Of a DNA stretch of 12,207 bases, positions 6,316 through 12,207 are shown piece after piece (the first letter of the stretch is position 1; the number at the start of each line of letters is the position of its first letter). Origin of the DNA: Oscillospiraceae bacterium (lineage in GTDB: Bacteria > Bacillota_A > Clostridia > Oscillospirales > Oscillospiraceae); NCBI GenBank assembly GCA_017936985.1, contig JAGBEM010000260.1:1-12207 (forward strand), given 5' to 3'. Position numbers and translations under genes: made by a program. The notes below the pieces were generated by a model. It saw only the letters and a program-made list of their open reading frames with translations, searched no databases and was not told where the DNA came from.

Positions 6316-7020
6316 ATGAAAAAATCCAATATTGCGACCCTTTTGGTTTTCCTCTTGTTGATCCCGGCAACCTTGTACCTTGGTACGCGGCTACCCGGCA
6401 GAAGCTATTACATCACCGGCACATTGATCATCATCGAATTGATGCTCCCATTCTTTCTGGCGTTCGAGGGACGCAAGCCCCAGGCAAGAGAACTGGTGGT
6501 CATTGCCGTTATGTGCGCCATTGCCATTGCCGGCCGAGTGGCGATCCCGATCCCCAATTTCAAGGCCACCTTTGCCATCATAATGCTTGCCGGCATTGCC
6601 TTTGGCCCAGAGGCGGGCTTCATGGTGGGCGCTGTAACGGCCTTTGTCAGTAACTTTTTCTACGGACATGGACCGTTCACCCCCTGGCAGATGATGGCCT
6701 ACGGTGCAGGCGGTATGCTCTCAGGATTTCTCTTCGCCAAAGGCCGCCTTCCCAGAAAGCCGTGGATCATGGCCGTGTTTGGTTTCCTTTCCGTGATCCT
6801 TTGGGTTGGCCCACTGCTGGATTGCTCCCATATTTTTCTGATGCTCTCCGGTATCAGCTGGGAAGCCGTGGCGGCCACCTTTGCTTCCGGTTTTCCGGTG
6901 AATGCAAGTCAAGGTGTTTGCACCGTGCTGGTCATGGTGCTGTTTGGCAGGCCGCTGCTGGAAAAGCTTGACCGCATTCAGGTCAAGTACGGCATGATGG
7001 AGGATGAAAATGGGCTTTGA
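6316..7020 (+). CDS. ECF transporter S component, probably corrinoid-specific
   Basis: A 234-residue membrane protein. The ATG at 6316 lies six bases after GGGAGGG; an in-frame ATG at 6289 lies inside the upstream gene and lacks a site. It has about six hydrophobic segments. The stretch at residues 97-126, GPEAGFMVGAVTAFVSNFF followed by YGHGPFTPWQM, is typical of ECF S components. The N-terminal positive end and Ala/Gly-rich helix (residues 61-75) fit the surface that meets EcfT. S components bind the vitamin and are toppled in the membrane during transport. Position between ATPase and T genes, behind a cobalamin riboswitch and before CobT/U/S, makes cobalamin or cobinamide the likely substrate (as with CbrT-type proteins), but sequence alone does not prove it. 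It overlaps the second EcfT gene by 11 bases. Confidence 0.85.
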   Translation: MKKSNIATLLVFLLLIPATLYLGTRLPGRSYYITGTLIIIELMLPFFLAFEGRKPQARELVVIAVMCAIAIAGRVAIPIPNFKATFAIIMLAGIAFGPEAGFMVGAVTAFVSNFFYGHGPFTPWQMMAYGAGGMLSGFLFAKGRLPRKPWIMAVFGFLSVILWVGPLLDCSHIFLMLSGISWEAVAATFASGFPVNASQGVCTVLVMVLFGRPLLEKLDRIQVKYGMMEDENGL

Positions 7021-7891
7021 ACGCTGCCATCCTGCGGTCAACTTCCTTTATTTTGCCGCCGTGATTGCAGGAACGATCCTGTTTCAGCACCCTGTTTTTC
7101 TTGCAATTTCCGTTGTCTGCGCCTTTCTTTACAGCATAAAACGCAGCGGCTGGAAAGCAGCGATATTTAACATGGTGCTGCTGATTTTTGCGGTGGGATT
7201 TGCTCTGTATTACAGCAGCTACCATCATTTTGGCGTGACGGTTCTGCGTCAGAATTTCATCGGTAACAACATGACGCTGGAGGCATTGGTTTACGGTTTC
7301 GTGTTGGGTCTTTCTGTCGCAGGTGTCATGATCTGGTTTTCCTGCGTTCACTCGGTATTCACCACGGATAAGGTCGTGTATCTGTTTGGCAGAATCAGCC
7401 CAAGATTGAGCCTGTTTTTGGCGATCCTGCTGCGTCTTGTGCCGCGGATCAAAAAAGAAGCCAGGCGGATCAATACTGCCCAGCAGGGCATCGGCAGGGG
7501 TGCAAATCAAGGAAATCCATTCAGACGGCTGCAAAACAGTATCCGTATTTTCTCCATGCTGATCACATGGACCATCGATTCTCTGACCACGGCTTCCGAA
7601 TCTATGCAAAGCCGGGGAAGCGCTCTGCGAGGGAGAAAAGCCTTTTCTATCTACCGCTTTGATAACCGGGACAGAGCCTATGTGGTGGCGCTGTTCGGCT
7701 GCCTGACGGCGGTTTTGATGGCTGTCCTGCTCCAACAGACAGACATTATTTATGATCCTCGGATCATGATGACACCGATTACTGCGATGTCCTACCTGTT
7801 CTATGCAGGCTATGCCGTCTTTTGTCTGATGCCCATGGGCTTGGAAGTGTGGACGCAGTATCGTTTTTGGAAAGCAAGGAAGACACTATGA
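7010..7891 (+). CDS. ECF transporter T component (second copy)
   Basis: A 293-residue membrane protein related to the first EcfT. I prefer the ATG at 7010, because GATGGAGG (6996-7003) sits six bases before it; the alternative ATG at 7004 directly abuts the site. The start, MGFERCHPAVNFLYF, parallels MTDAFSKCHPAVNFLFF of the first copy. Coupling-region motifs are RLVPRIKKEARRINTAQQG (about residues 142-160) and SMQSRGS (about 198-204), where the usual Ala-Arg-Gly is Ser-Arg-Gly. It overlaps the S-component stop by 11 bases and the next gene by 4 (ATGA). Two T components with one fused ATPase and one S component is unusual. They may form a hetero-pair, serve different S components, or one may have taken a new role. 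Confidence 0.88.
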   Translation: MGFERCHPAVNFLYFAAVIAGTILFQHPVFLAISVVCAFLYSIKRSGWKAAIFNMVLLIFAVGFALYYSSYHHFGVTVLRQNFIGNNMTLEALVYGFVLGLSVAGVMIWFSCVHSVFTTDKVVYLFGRISPRLSLFLAILLRLVPRIKKEARRINTAQQGIGRGANQGNPFRRLQNSIRIFSMLITWTIDSLTTASESMQSRGSALRGRKAFSIYRFDNRDRAYVVALFGCLTAVLMAVLLQQTDIIYDPRIMMTPITAMSYLFYAGYAVFCLMPMGLEVWTQYRFWKARKTL

Positions 7892-8628
7892 AAAAGGAAA
7901 ACATCTATCTTTCCACCATTGCCGCTGATGCTGCGAAAGTAGCAAAAGAATACGGCTTTGGCTTGGAAATTGCCGAATACTGCACCGCATGGAATCTGGA
8001 CGATAAATTTCTGGAAACGGATGCGATGGTACGTGAAAAGCTGACCGGGATCCGTAAAAGCGTATTCCATGGGCCTTTTAATGAACTCTTTCCCTGCGCC
8101 ATTGATCCCAAGGCAAGGGCTTTGGCGGCTTACCGTTACCGGCAGGCAATCCAGCTTGCTAAAGAATATGGCGCTGAGAAGATCGTGATCCACGGCGGTT
8201 ACAATCCGCAGATCTACTATCCGGTTTGGTATGTGGAGCAATCTGTTCTCTTCTGGAAAGATTTTTTGAAAGAAGATCCCGGTGTGGAAATTGTACTGGA
8301 AAATGTTTTGGAAGAAACCCCGGAAATGCTTTTGGACATTGTGAAGGGTGTGGACGACAAGAGACTTCGTTTGTGTTTGGATGTGGGGCATGTGAATGCC
8401 TATTCCAAAGTTCCGGCAATGGAGTGGTTGGAAATTGGGGCACCGTATCTTTCCCATTTCCACCTGCACAATAACGATGGCTCCTGGGATACCCACAGTG
8501 CGTTGAACTGCGGCAGTATTCCCGTGAGAGAGCTGTTGGCGCGCGCGGAAATACTTTGCCCCAATGTGACCTTTACATTGGAAGTGATGGACGCAGCGCC
8601 TTCTGTTCGCTGGCTTTTGGAGGAATGA
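7888..8628 (+). CDS. TIM-barrel sugar phosphate isomerase/epimerase-like protein (xylose isomerase-like)
   Basis: A 246-residue protein of the AP-endonuclease 2 / xylose-isomerase-like TIM-barrel superfamily. The start is the ATG of the ATGA overlap with the upstream gene, after AAGGAAG. Candidate metal-binding and catalytic residues at strand ends are His61 (FHGPFNE), His102 (IVIHGGYN), Glu138 (IVLENV), Asp165 and His168 (LCLDVGHVN), His192/His194 (HFHLHNNDG) and Glu232 (FTLEVMD), the usual pattern for this superfamily. The superfamily includes sugar isomerases, epimerases and endonuclease IV; the exact reaction cannot be read from sequence. Its place between transporter and CobT, in a run of overlapping genes, argues for a role in cobamide salvage, perhaps on a ribose-containing or lower-ligand intermediate, but that is speculation. 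All expected metal residues appear present, so it should be active. Confidence 0.85.
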   Translation: MKKENIYLSTIAADAAKVAKEYGFGLEIAEYCTAWNLDDKFLETDAMVREKLTGIRKSVFHGPFNELFPCAIDPKARALAAYRYRQAIQLAKEYGAEKIVIHGGYNPQIYYPVWYVEQSVLFWKDFLKEDPGVEIVLENVLEETPEMLLDIVKGVDDKRLRLCLDVGHVNAYSKVPAMEWLEIGAPYLSHFHLHNNDGSWDTHSALNCGSIPVRELLARAEILCPNVTFTLEVMDAAPSVRWLLEE

Positions 8629-8631
8629 GAA

Positions 8632-9720
8632 ATGGAATTACAGGAAGTGATCAGATCGGTTGCTCCTTTGGATGAAGCGGCCATGACAAAAGCAAGGGAG
8701 CGGCAGGCGCAGCTTGCCAAGCCGCCCGGAAGCCTTGGCCGATTGGAGGAACTGTCCGTTCAGCTTGCCGGTATTACCGGGCAGGTACATAACAAAATCG
8801 AAAAGAAGCATCTGCTGGTGTTCGCTGCGGATAACGGCGTGGTGGCAGAGGGCGTATCTTCTGCGCCCCAGAGTGTGACACTAATGCAAACCATCAATCT
8901 GACCCGGCATAAGACCGGCGCATCCACGCTTTGCAAGCACTTCGGTTGTGAAATAACTGTCTGCGATGTGGGCGTCAACGCCGACATCAAAGAACCCAAG
9001 GTGCTGAACAAGAAGATCGCCTACGGCACGCAAAATATTGTCCACGGATCTGCCATGACCCGGGAGCAAGCTATGCAGGCTATCTTGACTGGTATCGAGT
9101 TGGCGCAAAATACCGATGCGGATGTACTGGGTATTGGCGAAATGGGTATCGGAAATACCACAACCTCTTCCGCTGTTCTTGCTGTTTTACTGGATGCGGA
9201 TGTGGATGCCGTAACAGGCAGAGGCGGCGGCATCACAGATGACAGCTTCCGCAAAAAGAAAGAAGTTATCAAAACCGCCATATTGGTCAATAGACCGGAC
9301 AAAAATGATGTTATCGATGTGCTGGCAAAGGTGGGCGGCTTTGATCTCGCTGCCATGTGCGGCGCCTTTATCGGTGCTGCAGCGACCCGTCGCCCGGTGG
9401 TGATTGATGGATTCATTTCTGCTGTGGCGGCACTATGTGCCTATCAGCTTTGCCCCAATGTGAGAGGATATTTGATTCCCAGCCATGCATCCTATGAGAT
9501 CGGCTATCGGCTTGCTATGGATGCTATGGGCTTGCAGCCTTTGTTCCTACTGGGGATGCGCCTTGGGGAAGGCAGCGGTTGTCCGCTGGCGTTTGAGGTG
9601 CTGAGCGCCGCCTGCGCCATACTCAACGATATGGCGACCTTTGACCAGGCCGGCATTGATGACGGCTACTTAGACGAAATCCGTCAGGGCGACAAGTTTA
9701 CGGTGGAGGGTGCGCAATGA
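8632..9720 (+). CDS. cobT: Nicotinate-nucleotide--dimethylbenzimidazole phosphoribosyltransferase CobT
   Basis: A 362-residue protein, close to the usual 350-360. GGAGG lies eight bases before the ATG at 8632. It transfers phosphoribose from nicotinate mononucleotide to a lower-ligand base, making alpha-ribazole phosphate in the cytosol. Recognisable motifs are PPGSLGRLE (31-39), FAADNGVVAEGVS (64-76), LGIGEMGIGNTTTSSA (166-181), VTGRGGG (204-210) and LGMRLGEGSG (317-326 region, with the family catalytic Glu in RLGEG at residue 313 by my count from the ATG). The C-terminal MATFDQAG differs slightly from the common MATF.EAG. The tail of about 15 residues beyond it (DEIRQGDKFTVEG) is charged. 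The gene overlaps CobU by 4 bases. CobT accepts several benzimidazole or purine bases in different species; the base used here is unknown. Confidence 0.97.
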   Translation: MELQEVIRSVAPLDEAAMTKARERQAQLAKPPGSLGRLEELSVQLAGITGQVHNKIEKKHLLVFAADNGVVAEGVSSAPQSVTLMQTINLTRHKTGASTLCKHFGCEITVCDVGVNADIKEPKVLNKKIAYGTQNIVHGSAMTREQAMQAILTGIELAQNTDADVLGIGEMGIGNTTTSSAVLAVLLDADVDAVTGRGGGITDDSFRKKKEVIKTAILVNRPDKNDVIDVLAKVGGFDLAAMCGAFIGAAATRRPVVIDGFISAVAALCAYQLCPNVRGYLIPSHASYEIGYRLAMDAMGLQPLFLLGMRLGEGSGCPLAFEVLSAACAILNDMATFDQAGIDDGYLDEIRQGDKFTVEGAQ

Positions 9721-10262
9721 CCATATTTATCTCCGGCGGTGCCAAGAACGGAAAATCCACCCTGGCGCAAGACCTGACAGTTGCCCTCTCCAAGGGTGGA
9801 AAGCACTACTATGTGGCGACCATGATCTCTTCCGGTGCCGAAGATGACGACCGCATTCGACGGCACATTGCTGACAGGGAAGGCATGGGGTTTGAGACGG
9901 TGGAGTGTTTCCGTAATATTATGGATTGCTTGAAAATCGCCGACAAAGATGGTGCGTTTTTGGTGGACAGTGTAACGGCTCTGATCCAGAATTCTTTGTT
10001 TCCGGTAGAGAAGAACTACGAAATAGACCTTAACGCAGCAAACCGCTGCGCGGAAGAATTGGTGGAATTTGCCCGTACTGTCCGCCATGCGGTGTTTGTC
10101 AGTGATTACATTTATTCCGATGCGGAAGCGTTCTCAGAGAGTACGGAAATGTACCGTAAGTGTCTGGCTGATATTGACCGCCGTCTGGCTGCGGTCTGTG
10201 ATACCGTGATCGAAGTGTCCGCCGGGCAGTTTATTATCCACAAAGGGGATCTGCGTATATGA
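9717..10262 (+). CDS. cobU: Adenosylcobinamide kinase / adenosylcobinamide-phosphate guanylyltransferase (CobU)
   Basis: A 181-residue protein, the normal CobU length. Ribosome site GGAGGG (9705-9710), with an ATGA overlap to CobT. The family enzyme phosphorylates adenosylcobinamide and then attaches GMP to give adenosylcobinamide-GDP, the partner for CobS. The P-loop is GGAKNGKST (7-15). DDDRIRRHIADR (43-54) matches the family pattern, with His50 aligning with the guanylylated His. The segment AFLVDSVTALIQN (80-92) matches the usual DCLTLWL.N region, although DC has become DS. The C-terminal half is divergent: the usual NEVG.GIVP segment is replaced by VSDYIYSDAEAFSES, which may weaken or alter one activity. 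A short CobU-like protein downstream keeps that missing segment. It overlaps CobS by 4 bases. Confidence 0.9.
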   Translation: MTIFISGGAKNGKSTLAQDLTVALSKGGKHYYVATMISSGAEDDDRIRRHIADREGMGFETVECFRNIMDCLKIADKDGAFLVDSVTALIQNSLFPVEKNYEIDLNAANRCAEELVEFARTVRHAVFVSDYIYSDAEAFSESTEMYRKCLADIDRRLAAVCDTVIEVSAGQFIIHKGDLRI

Positions 10263-10996
10263 AGAAATACTTATATGCCTTTGTTATGTGCCAGAGCATG
10301 TTCTGCGCCATCCCTGCGCCGCAAATTTGGGATGAAAAGGCAAAGGATAAAATGCTTCTCTTCCTGCCGATTGTCGGTTTGGAGATCGGTGCACTCTGGG
10401 CAGCCCTTGCATGGCTTTGCAGGCTACTGAACCTGCCTGCTCTTGTGGCAGGATTGGTGCTTTGCGCCTATCCGTTTCTCATTACCGGCTTTATCCATCT
10501 GGACGGCTTCATGGATGTGACCGATGCAGTGAAAAGCTGGCGGGATTTAGAACGCAGAAGAGAAATCCTCAAGGACTCCCATGTGGGCAGCTTTGCGGTG
10601 ATCGGGATCGCTTTGCTGATGCTTGCACAGTTTGCCTTTTTCTCATCTGCACCTGCGGAAGCAAATTCTTTGATTTTGATCTTCATCCCGGCAGTGAGCC
10701 GCTGCTGTTCATCCTTGGCTGTGACAGGTCTGAAGCCCATGTCCACCAGCCAGTATGCAGGCCAAAAGAAACCGAAATCCCACATCGTTGCATTGAGCAT
10801 TATGCTCTGCATCTTCTTGGCAGCAGGCTTCCTGCTTTGCGCCAAATACGGTTTTGCACTTGTTGGCTGCTTGGCTGGATACGGACTTGCTCTGCTGCGT
10901 GCTTACAGATCCCTTGACGGCATGAACGGTGATATTGCAGGCTTCGCACTGACAGTAAGCGAGCTGTGCGCCGTGGCTGTCTACGCCCTAATTTAG
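10259..10996 (+). CDS. cobS: Adenosylcobinamide-GDP ribazoletransferase (cobalamin 5'-phosphate synthase, CobS)
   Basis: A 245-residue membrane protein of the usual CobS length, starting at the ATGA overlap with CobU after AAAGGGG. It joins adenosylcobinamide-GDP with alpha-ribazole (phosphate) in the membrane, the last assembly step of a complete cobamide. The diagnostic cytosolic segment is present: HLDGFMDVTDAVKSW (80-94) with the metal-binding Asp residues of the family's HLDG.AD..DA pattern, then RRREILKDSHVGSFAV (99-114) corresponding to IMKDS.VG. Several hydrophobic helices span residues 30-75, 110-130, 135-155 and the C-terminal third. The start MKKYLYAFVMCQSMFCAIPAP resembles the family's F...P..F.TRIP start, with weaker conservation. 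Confidence 0.95.
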   Translation: MKKYLYAFVMCQSMFCAIPAPQIWDEKAKDKMLLFLPIVGLEIGALWAALAWLCRLLNLPALVAGLVLCAYPFLITGFIHLDGFMDVTDAVKSWRDLERRREILKDSHVGSFAVIGIALLMLAQFAFFSSAPAEANSLILIFIPAVSRCCSSLAVTGLKPMSTSQYAGQKKPKSHIVALSIMLCIFLAAGFLLCAKYGFALVGCLAGYGLALLRAYRSLDGMNGDIAGFALTVSELCAVAVYALI

Positions 10997-11005
10997 GAGG
11001 TAATT

Positions 11006-11368
11006 ATGGTTCTGATCATCGGCGGGGCCTACCAAGGTAAGCTTACGTTTGCAAAGGAAACCCTTGGCATCACGGATACGGACGTGTATACCTGCAATAG
11101 CAGTCAGATTGACTTCTCGAAGCGGTGCATCTATAAAATTGAAGAATTCACCGCCCAGCATGATGATCCCATTGGATATTTTGAATGCCATCGGGAAGAG
11201 TGGCAGGATAGTGTTCTGATCCTGCAGGACATTTTCTGCGGCGTTGTTCCAATGGGCACGGAGAATCGTGCTTGGCGGCAGCGTACCGGAAGATTGGCGC
11301 AATATTTAAGTAAAGAAGCTGTGCAGGTGAGCCGGATATTCTGCGGATTGGAGCAGCGATTGAAATGA
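11006..11368 (+). CDS. Short CobU-like protein with altered P-loop
   Basis: A 120-residue protein with AGGAGG five bases before the ATG. The N-terminus IIGGAYQGKLTFAKE (4-18) resembles the CobU P-loop, but the Ser/Thr that follows Lys in a normal Walker A is Leu, so nucleotide binding may be changed. The C-terminus, DIFCGVVPMGTENRAWRQR then GRLAQYLS and IFCGLEQRLK (75-120), closely follows the CobU pattern NEVG.GIVP...R..RD..GRLNQ...G....LK. The central region with the guanylylated His is missing. About 60 residues shorter than CobU, it has no frameshift or internal stop, so it is a reduced family member rather than a broken gene. It may assist the full-length CobU, whose own C-terminal half lacks the segment retained here. 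It overlaps CobC by 4 bases. Confidence 0.8.
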   Translation: MVLIIGGAYQGKLTFAKETLGITDTDVYTCNSSQIDFSKRCIYKIEEFTAQHDDPIGYFECHREEWQDSVLILQDIFCGVVPMGTENRAWRQRTGRLAQYLSKEAVQVSRIFCGLEQRLK

Positions 11369-11904
11369 CCATCTATCTGATTCGCCACGGCAAAACGGAA
11401 GCCAACGAAAATCACCTATACTGCGGCAGTACCGATCTGCCCCTGTCTGCTGCAGGCAGACAAGAATTGCAGAATATCCGGTACGACATTAAAAATGTCC
11501 GTTTTCTTACCAGTGGCATGAAACGGACAGATGAAACGATTCGTATTCTGTTTGGCGATGTGCCTTATGAAACCGATCTCCGTTTCCGGGAAGTGGACTT
11601 CGGCATCTTTGAGATGCATGGTTACAACCAACTTAAGAATACACCGGAGTACCAAACGTGGCTCACCGGGGACAATGAGGTCAATATTCCACATCAGGGG
11701 GAAAGCGGTGTGCAGATGAAAGTGCGGGTAATGCAAGCCCTTTCTGAAATCAAAGAAGACACCTGCATCATTACCCACGGCGGTGTGATCGCTGCGATCA
11801 TGGGGCATTTCTTCCCGGAGGAAAACAAGAACCGCTACCAGTGGCAGCCCCGGCCGGGGGAAGGCTACTGCATTACAGATCATACATATAGGAGGATTCC
11901 TTAA
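11365..11904 (+). CDS. cobC: Histidine phosphatase family protein, probable alpha-ribazole phosphatase CobC
   Basis: A 179-residue protein of the phosphoglycerate-mutase-like histidine phosphatase family. It starts at the ATGA overlap with the upstream gene; the ribosome site is weak. Catalytic features are LIRHGKTEAN (5-14, nucleophile His8, Arg7), Arg54 (GMKRTDET), Glu76 (FREVDFGIFE, the likely acid) and ITHGGV (136-141, second His138). The size is slightly below the usual 190-205. The phosphatase CobC removes the phosphate from alpha-ribazole phosphate or from cobalamin 5'-phosphate. The family is broad, so the CobC call depends on the neighbours CobT, CobU and CobS. The stop overlaps the next start by one base (TAATG). 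Confidence 0.85.
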   Translation: MTIYLIRHGKTEANENHLYCGSTDLPLSAAGRQELQNIRYDIKNVRFLTSGMKRTDETIRILFGDVPYETDLRFREVDFGIFEMHGYNQLKNTPEYQTWLTGDNEVNIPHQGESGVQMKVRVMQALSEIKEDTCIITHGGVIAAIMGHFFPEENKNRYQWQPRPGEGYCITDHTYRRIP

Positions 11905-12116
11905 TGGCAACACCGGAACAAATTGGGTGGGCGATCCGCACCTTGCAAAAGCGGGCGCAGGAATTGGGATATCCCCCGAAAAAGGCAGATTTTGACGACG
12001 CCACCCGGGCGCGGATCAAGACCTTTCTCGGCCCATGGCCCCGAGCTTTGGAACAAGCAGGATTAAAGCCCACTCCGCCAAACGGCGGCAGGCATACGAC
12101 CACCGCAAAGCCTTAA
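11904..12116 (+). CDS. Small protein resembling a homing-endonuclease-associated repeat
   Basis: A 70-residue protein with GGAGGA (11891-11896) and a start sharing one base with the CobC stop. Residues 14-55 (LQKRAQELGYPPKKADF, then IKTFLGPWPRALEQAGLKP) fit the homing endonuclease-associated repeat family: the order is an alpha-helix, LG.PP, a short spacer and F..W..AL..AGL. Such repeats are small DNA-binding-like modules found on HNH proteins and alone. No nuclease domain is present here. It has a good ribosome site and sits at the end of the operon, so it is probably expressed; function is unknown, and a role in cobamide metabolism is not implied by its fold. Confidence 0.75.
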   Translation: MATPEQIGWAIRTLQKRAQELGYPPKKADFDDATRARIKTFLGPWPRALEQAGLKPTPPNGGRHTTTAKP

Positions 12117-12122
12117 ATTTAC

Positions 12123-12156
12123 ATCCCCCCACCCGGATTGTACGGTGCGGGGGGAT
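12123..12156 (+). terminator. GC-rich hairpin at the end of the operon
   Basis: ATCCCCCC (12123-12130) pairs perfectly with GGGGGGAT (12149-12156), and inner CACC/GGTG extends the stem. It begins seven bases after the last stop codon. No U-tract follows (TCGCTATAAT), so it may be a weak terminator or act by stabilising the 3' end of the transcript. Confidence 0.45.
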
Positions 12157-12166
12157 TCGCTATAAT
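12138..12166 (+). promoter_or_regulatory. Possible sigma-A promoter
   Basis: TTGTAC (12138-12143) and TATAAT (12161-12166) are separated by 17 bases. The -10 is a perfect consensus and the -35 has four of six matches. The predicted start near 12173 would precede the hairpin at 12179-12207. It overlaps the operon-end hairpin, so it may be chance. Confidence 0.4.
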
Positions 12167-12178
12167 TGTCGTAAAGGT

Positions 12179-12207
12179 GCCCCGGCTGGCTGCAACCAAA
12201 CCGGGGC
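12179..12207. repeat. Inverted repeat at the window end
   Basis: GCCCCGG (12179-12185) is the exact reverse complement of CCGGGGC (12201-12207), around a 15-base loop. The window stops right at its end, so whether a U-tract follows cannot be seen. It could be a terminator for the operon or the start of a leader RNA made from the promoter-like sequence just before it. Confidence 0.55.

Noticed and set aside
6983..7735. Minus-strand frame of 250 codons opposite the second EcfT gene
   Set aside because: Its composition (Gln/His/Arg-rich) is typical of an antisense shadow of a membrane protein.
11006..11368. Short CobU-like gene as a truncated pseudogene
   Set aside because: It has a strong ribosome site, coupled start and stop, conserved ends and no frameshift, so it looks like a genuine reduced protein.

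Overview
The window looks like chromosomal DNA from an anaerobic, gut-type member of the Firmicutes (class Clostridia, possibly Oscillospiraceae or Ruminococcaceae-like). The evidence is the strong AGGAGG-type ribosome sites, ECF-type vitamin transport, a lipobox lipoprotein with an InlB-like repeat, clostridial-style Cys/Gly-His-Trp surface repeats and a split cobamide salvage operon. The taxonomic call is an inference from gene style. Almost everything points to one theme: capture, import and rebuilding of vitamin B12-type corrinoids.

Layout. Positions 1-1286 (minus strand) hold the 5' part of a secreted lipoprotein gene with a collagen-like Gly-X-Y stretch; its 3' end lies outside the window. 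Positions 1287-2095 are a divergent control region of about 0.8 kb. On the minus strand it has a strong promoter, a canonical cobalamin riboswitch and two successive intrinsic terminators ahead of the lipoprotein. On the plus strand it has a shorter, diverged cobalamin riboswitch followed by stacked hairpins, the last a strong terminator just before the first plus-strand gene.

Positions 2096-12116 are a tightly packed plus-strand run of eleven genes in which neighbours overlap or are separated by at most nine bases. The order is: membrane-anchored FecR-like/DUF4430 surface protein; ECF transporter (EcfT, fused double-ATPase EcfA, S component, second EcfT); TIM-barrel isomerase-like protein; CobT; CobU; CobS; a short CobU-like protein; CobC-type phosphatase; and a 70-residue protein resembling a homing-endonuclease-associated repeat. 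A GC-rich hairpin, a promoter-like sequence and a second hairpin close the window.

How they work together (inference from families and context). The lipoprotein and the DUF4430 protein would act outside the membrane, the latter through a domain related to the C-terminal domain of animal transcobalamin/intrinsic factor. The ECF complex would import cobalamin or cobinamide. CobU, CobS, CobT and CobC carry out the late nucleotide-loop steps that rebuild a complete cobamide from an imported incomplete corrinoid. No corrin-ring synthesis genes are present here, so this locus looks like salvage rather than de novo synthesis. The two riboswitches would tie both transcription units to intracellular cobalamin.

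The least explained parts are the riboswitch-controlled collagen-like lipoprotein, the two T components around one ATPase, the TIM-barrel gene, and the short CobU-like protein with an altered P-loop.
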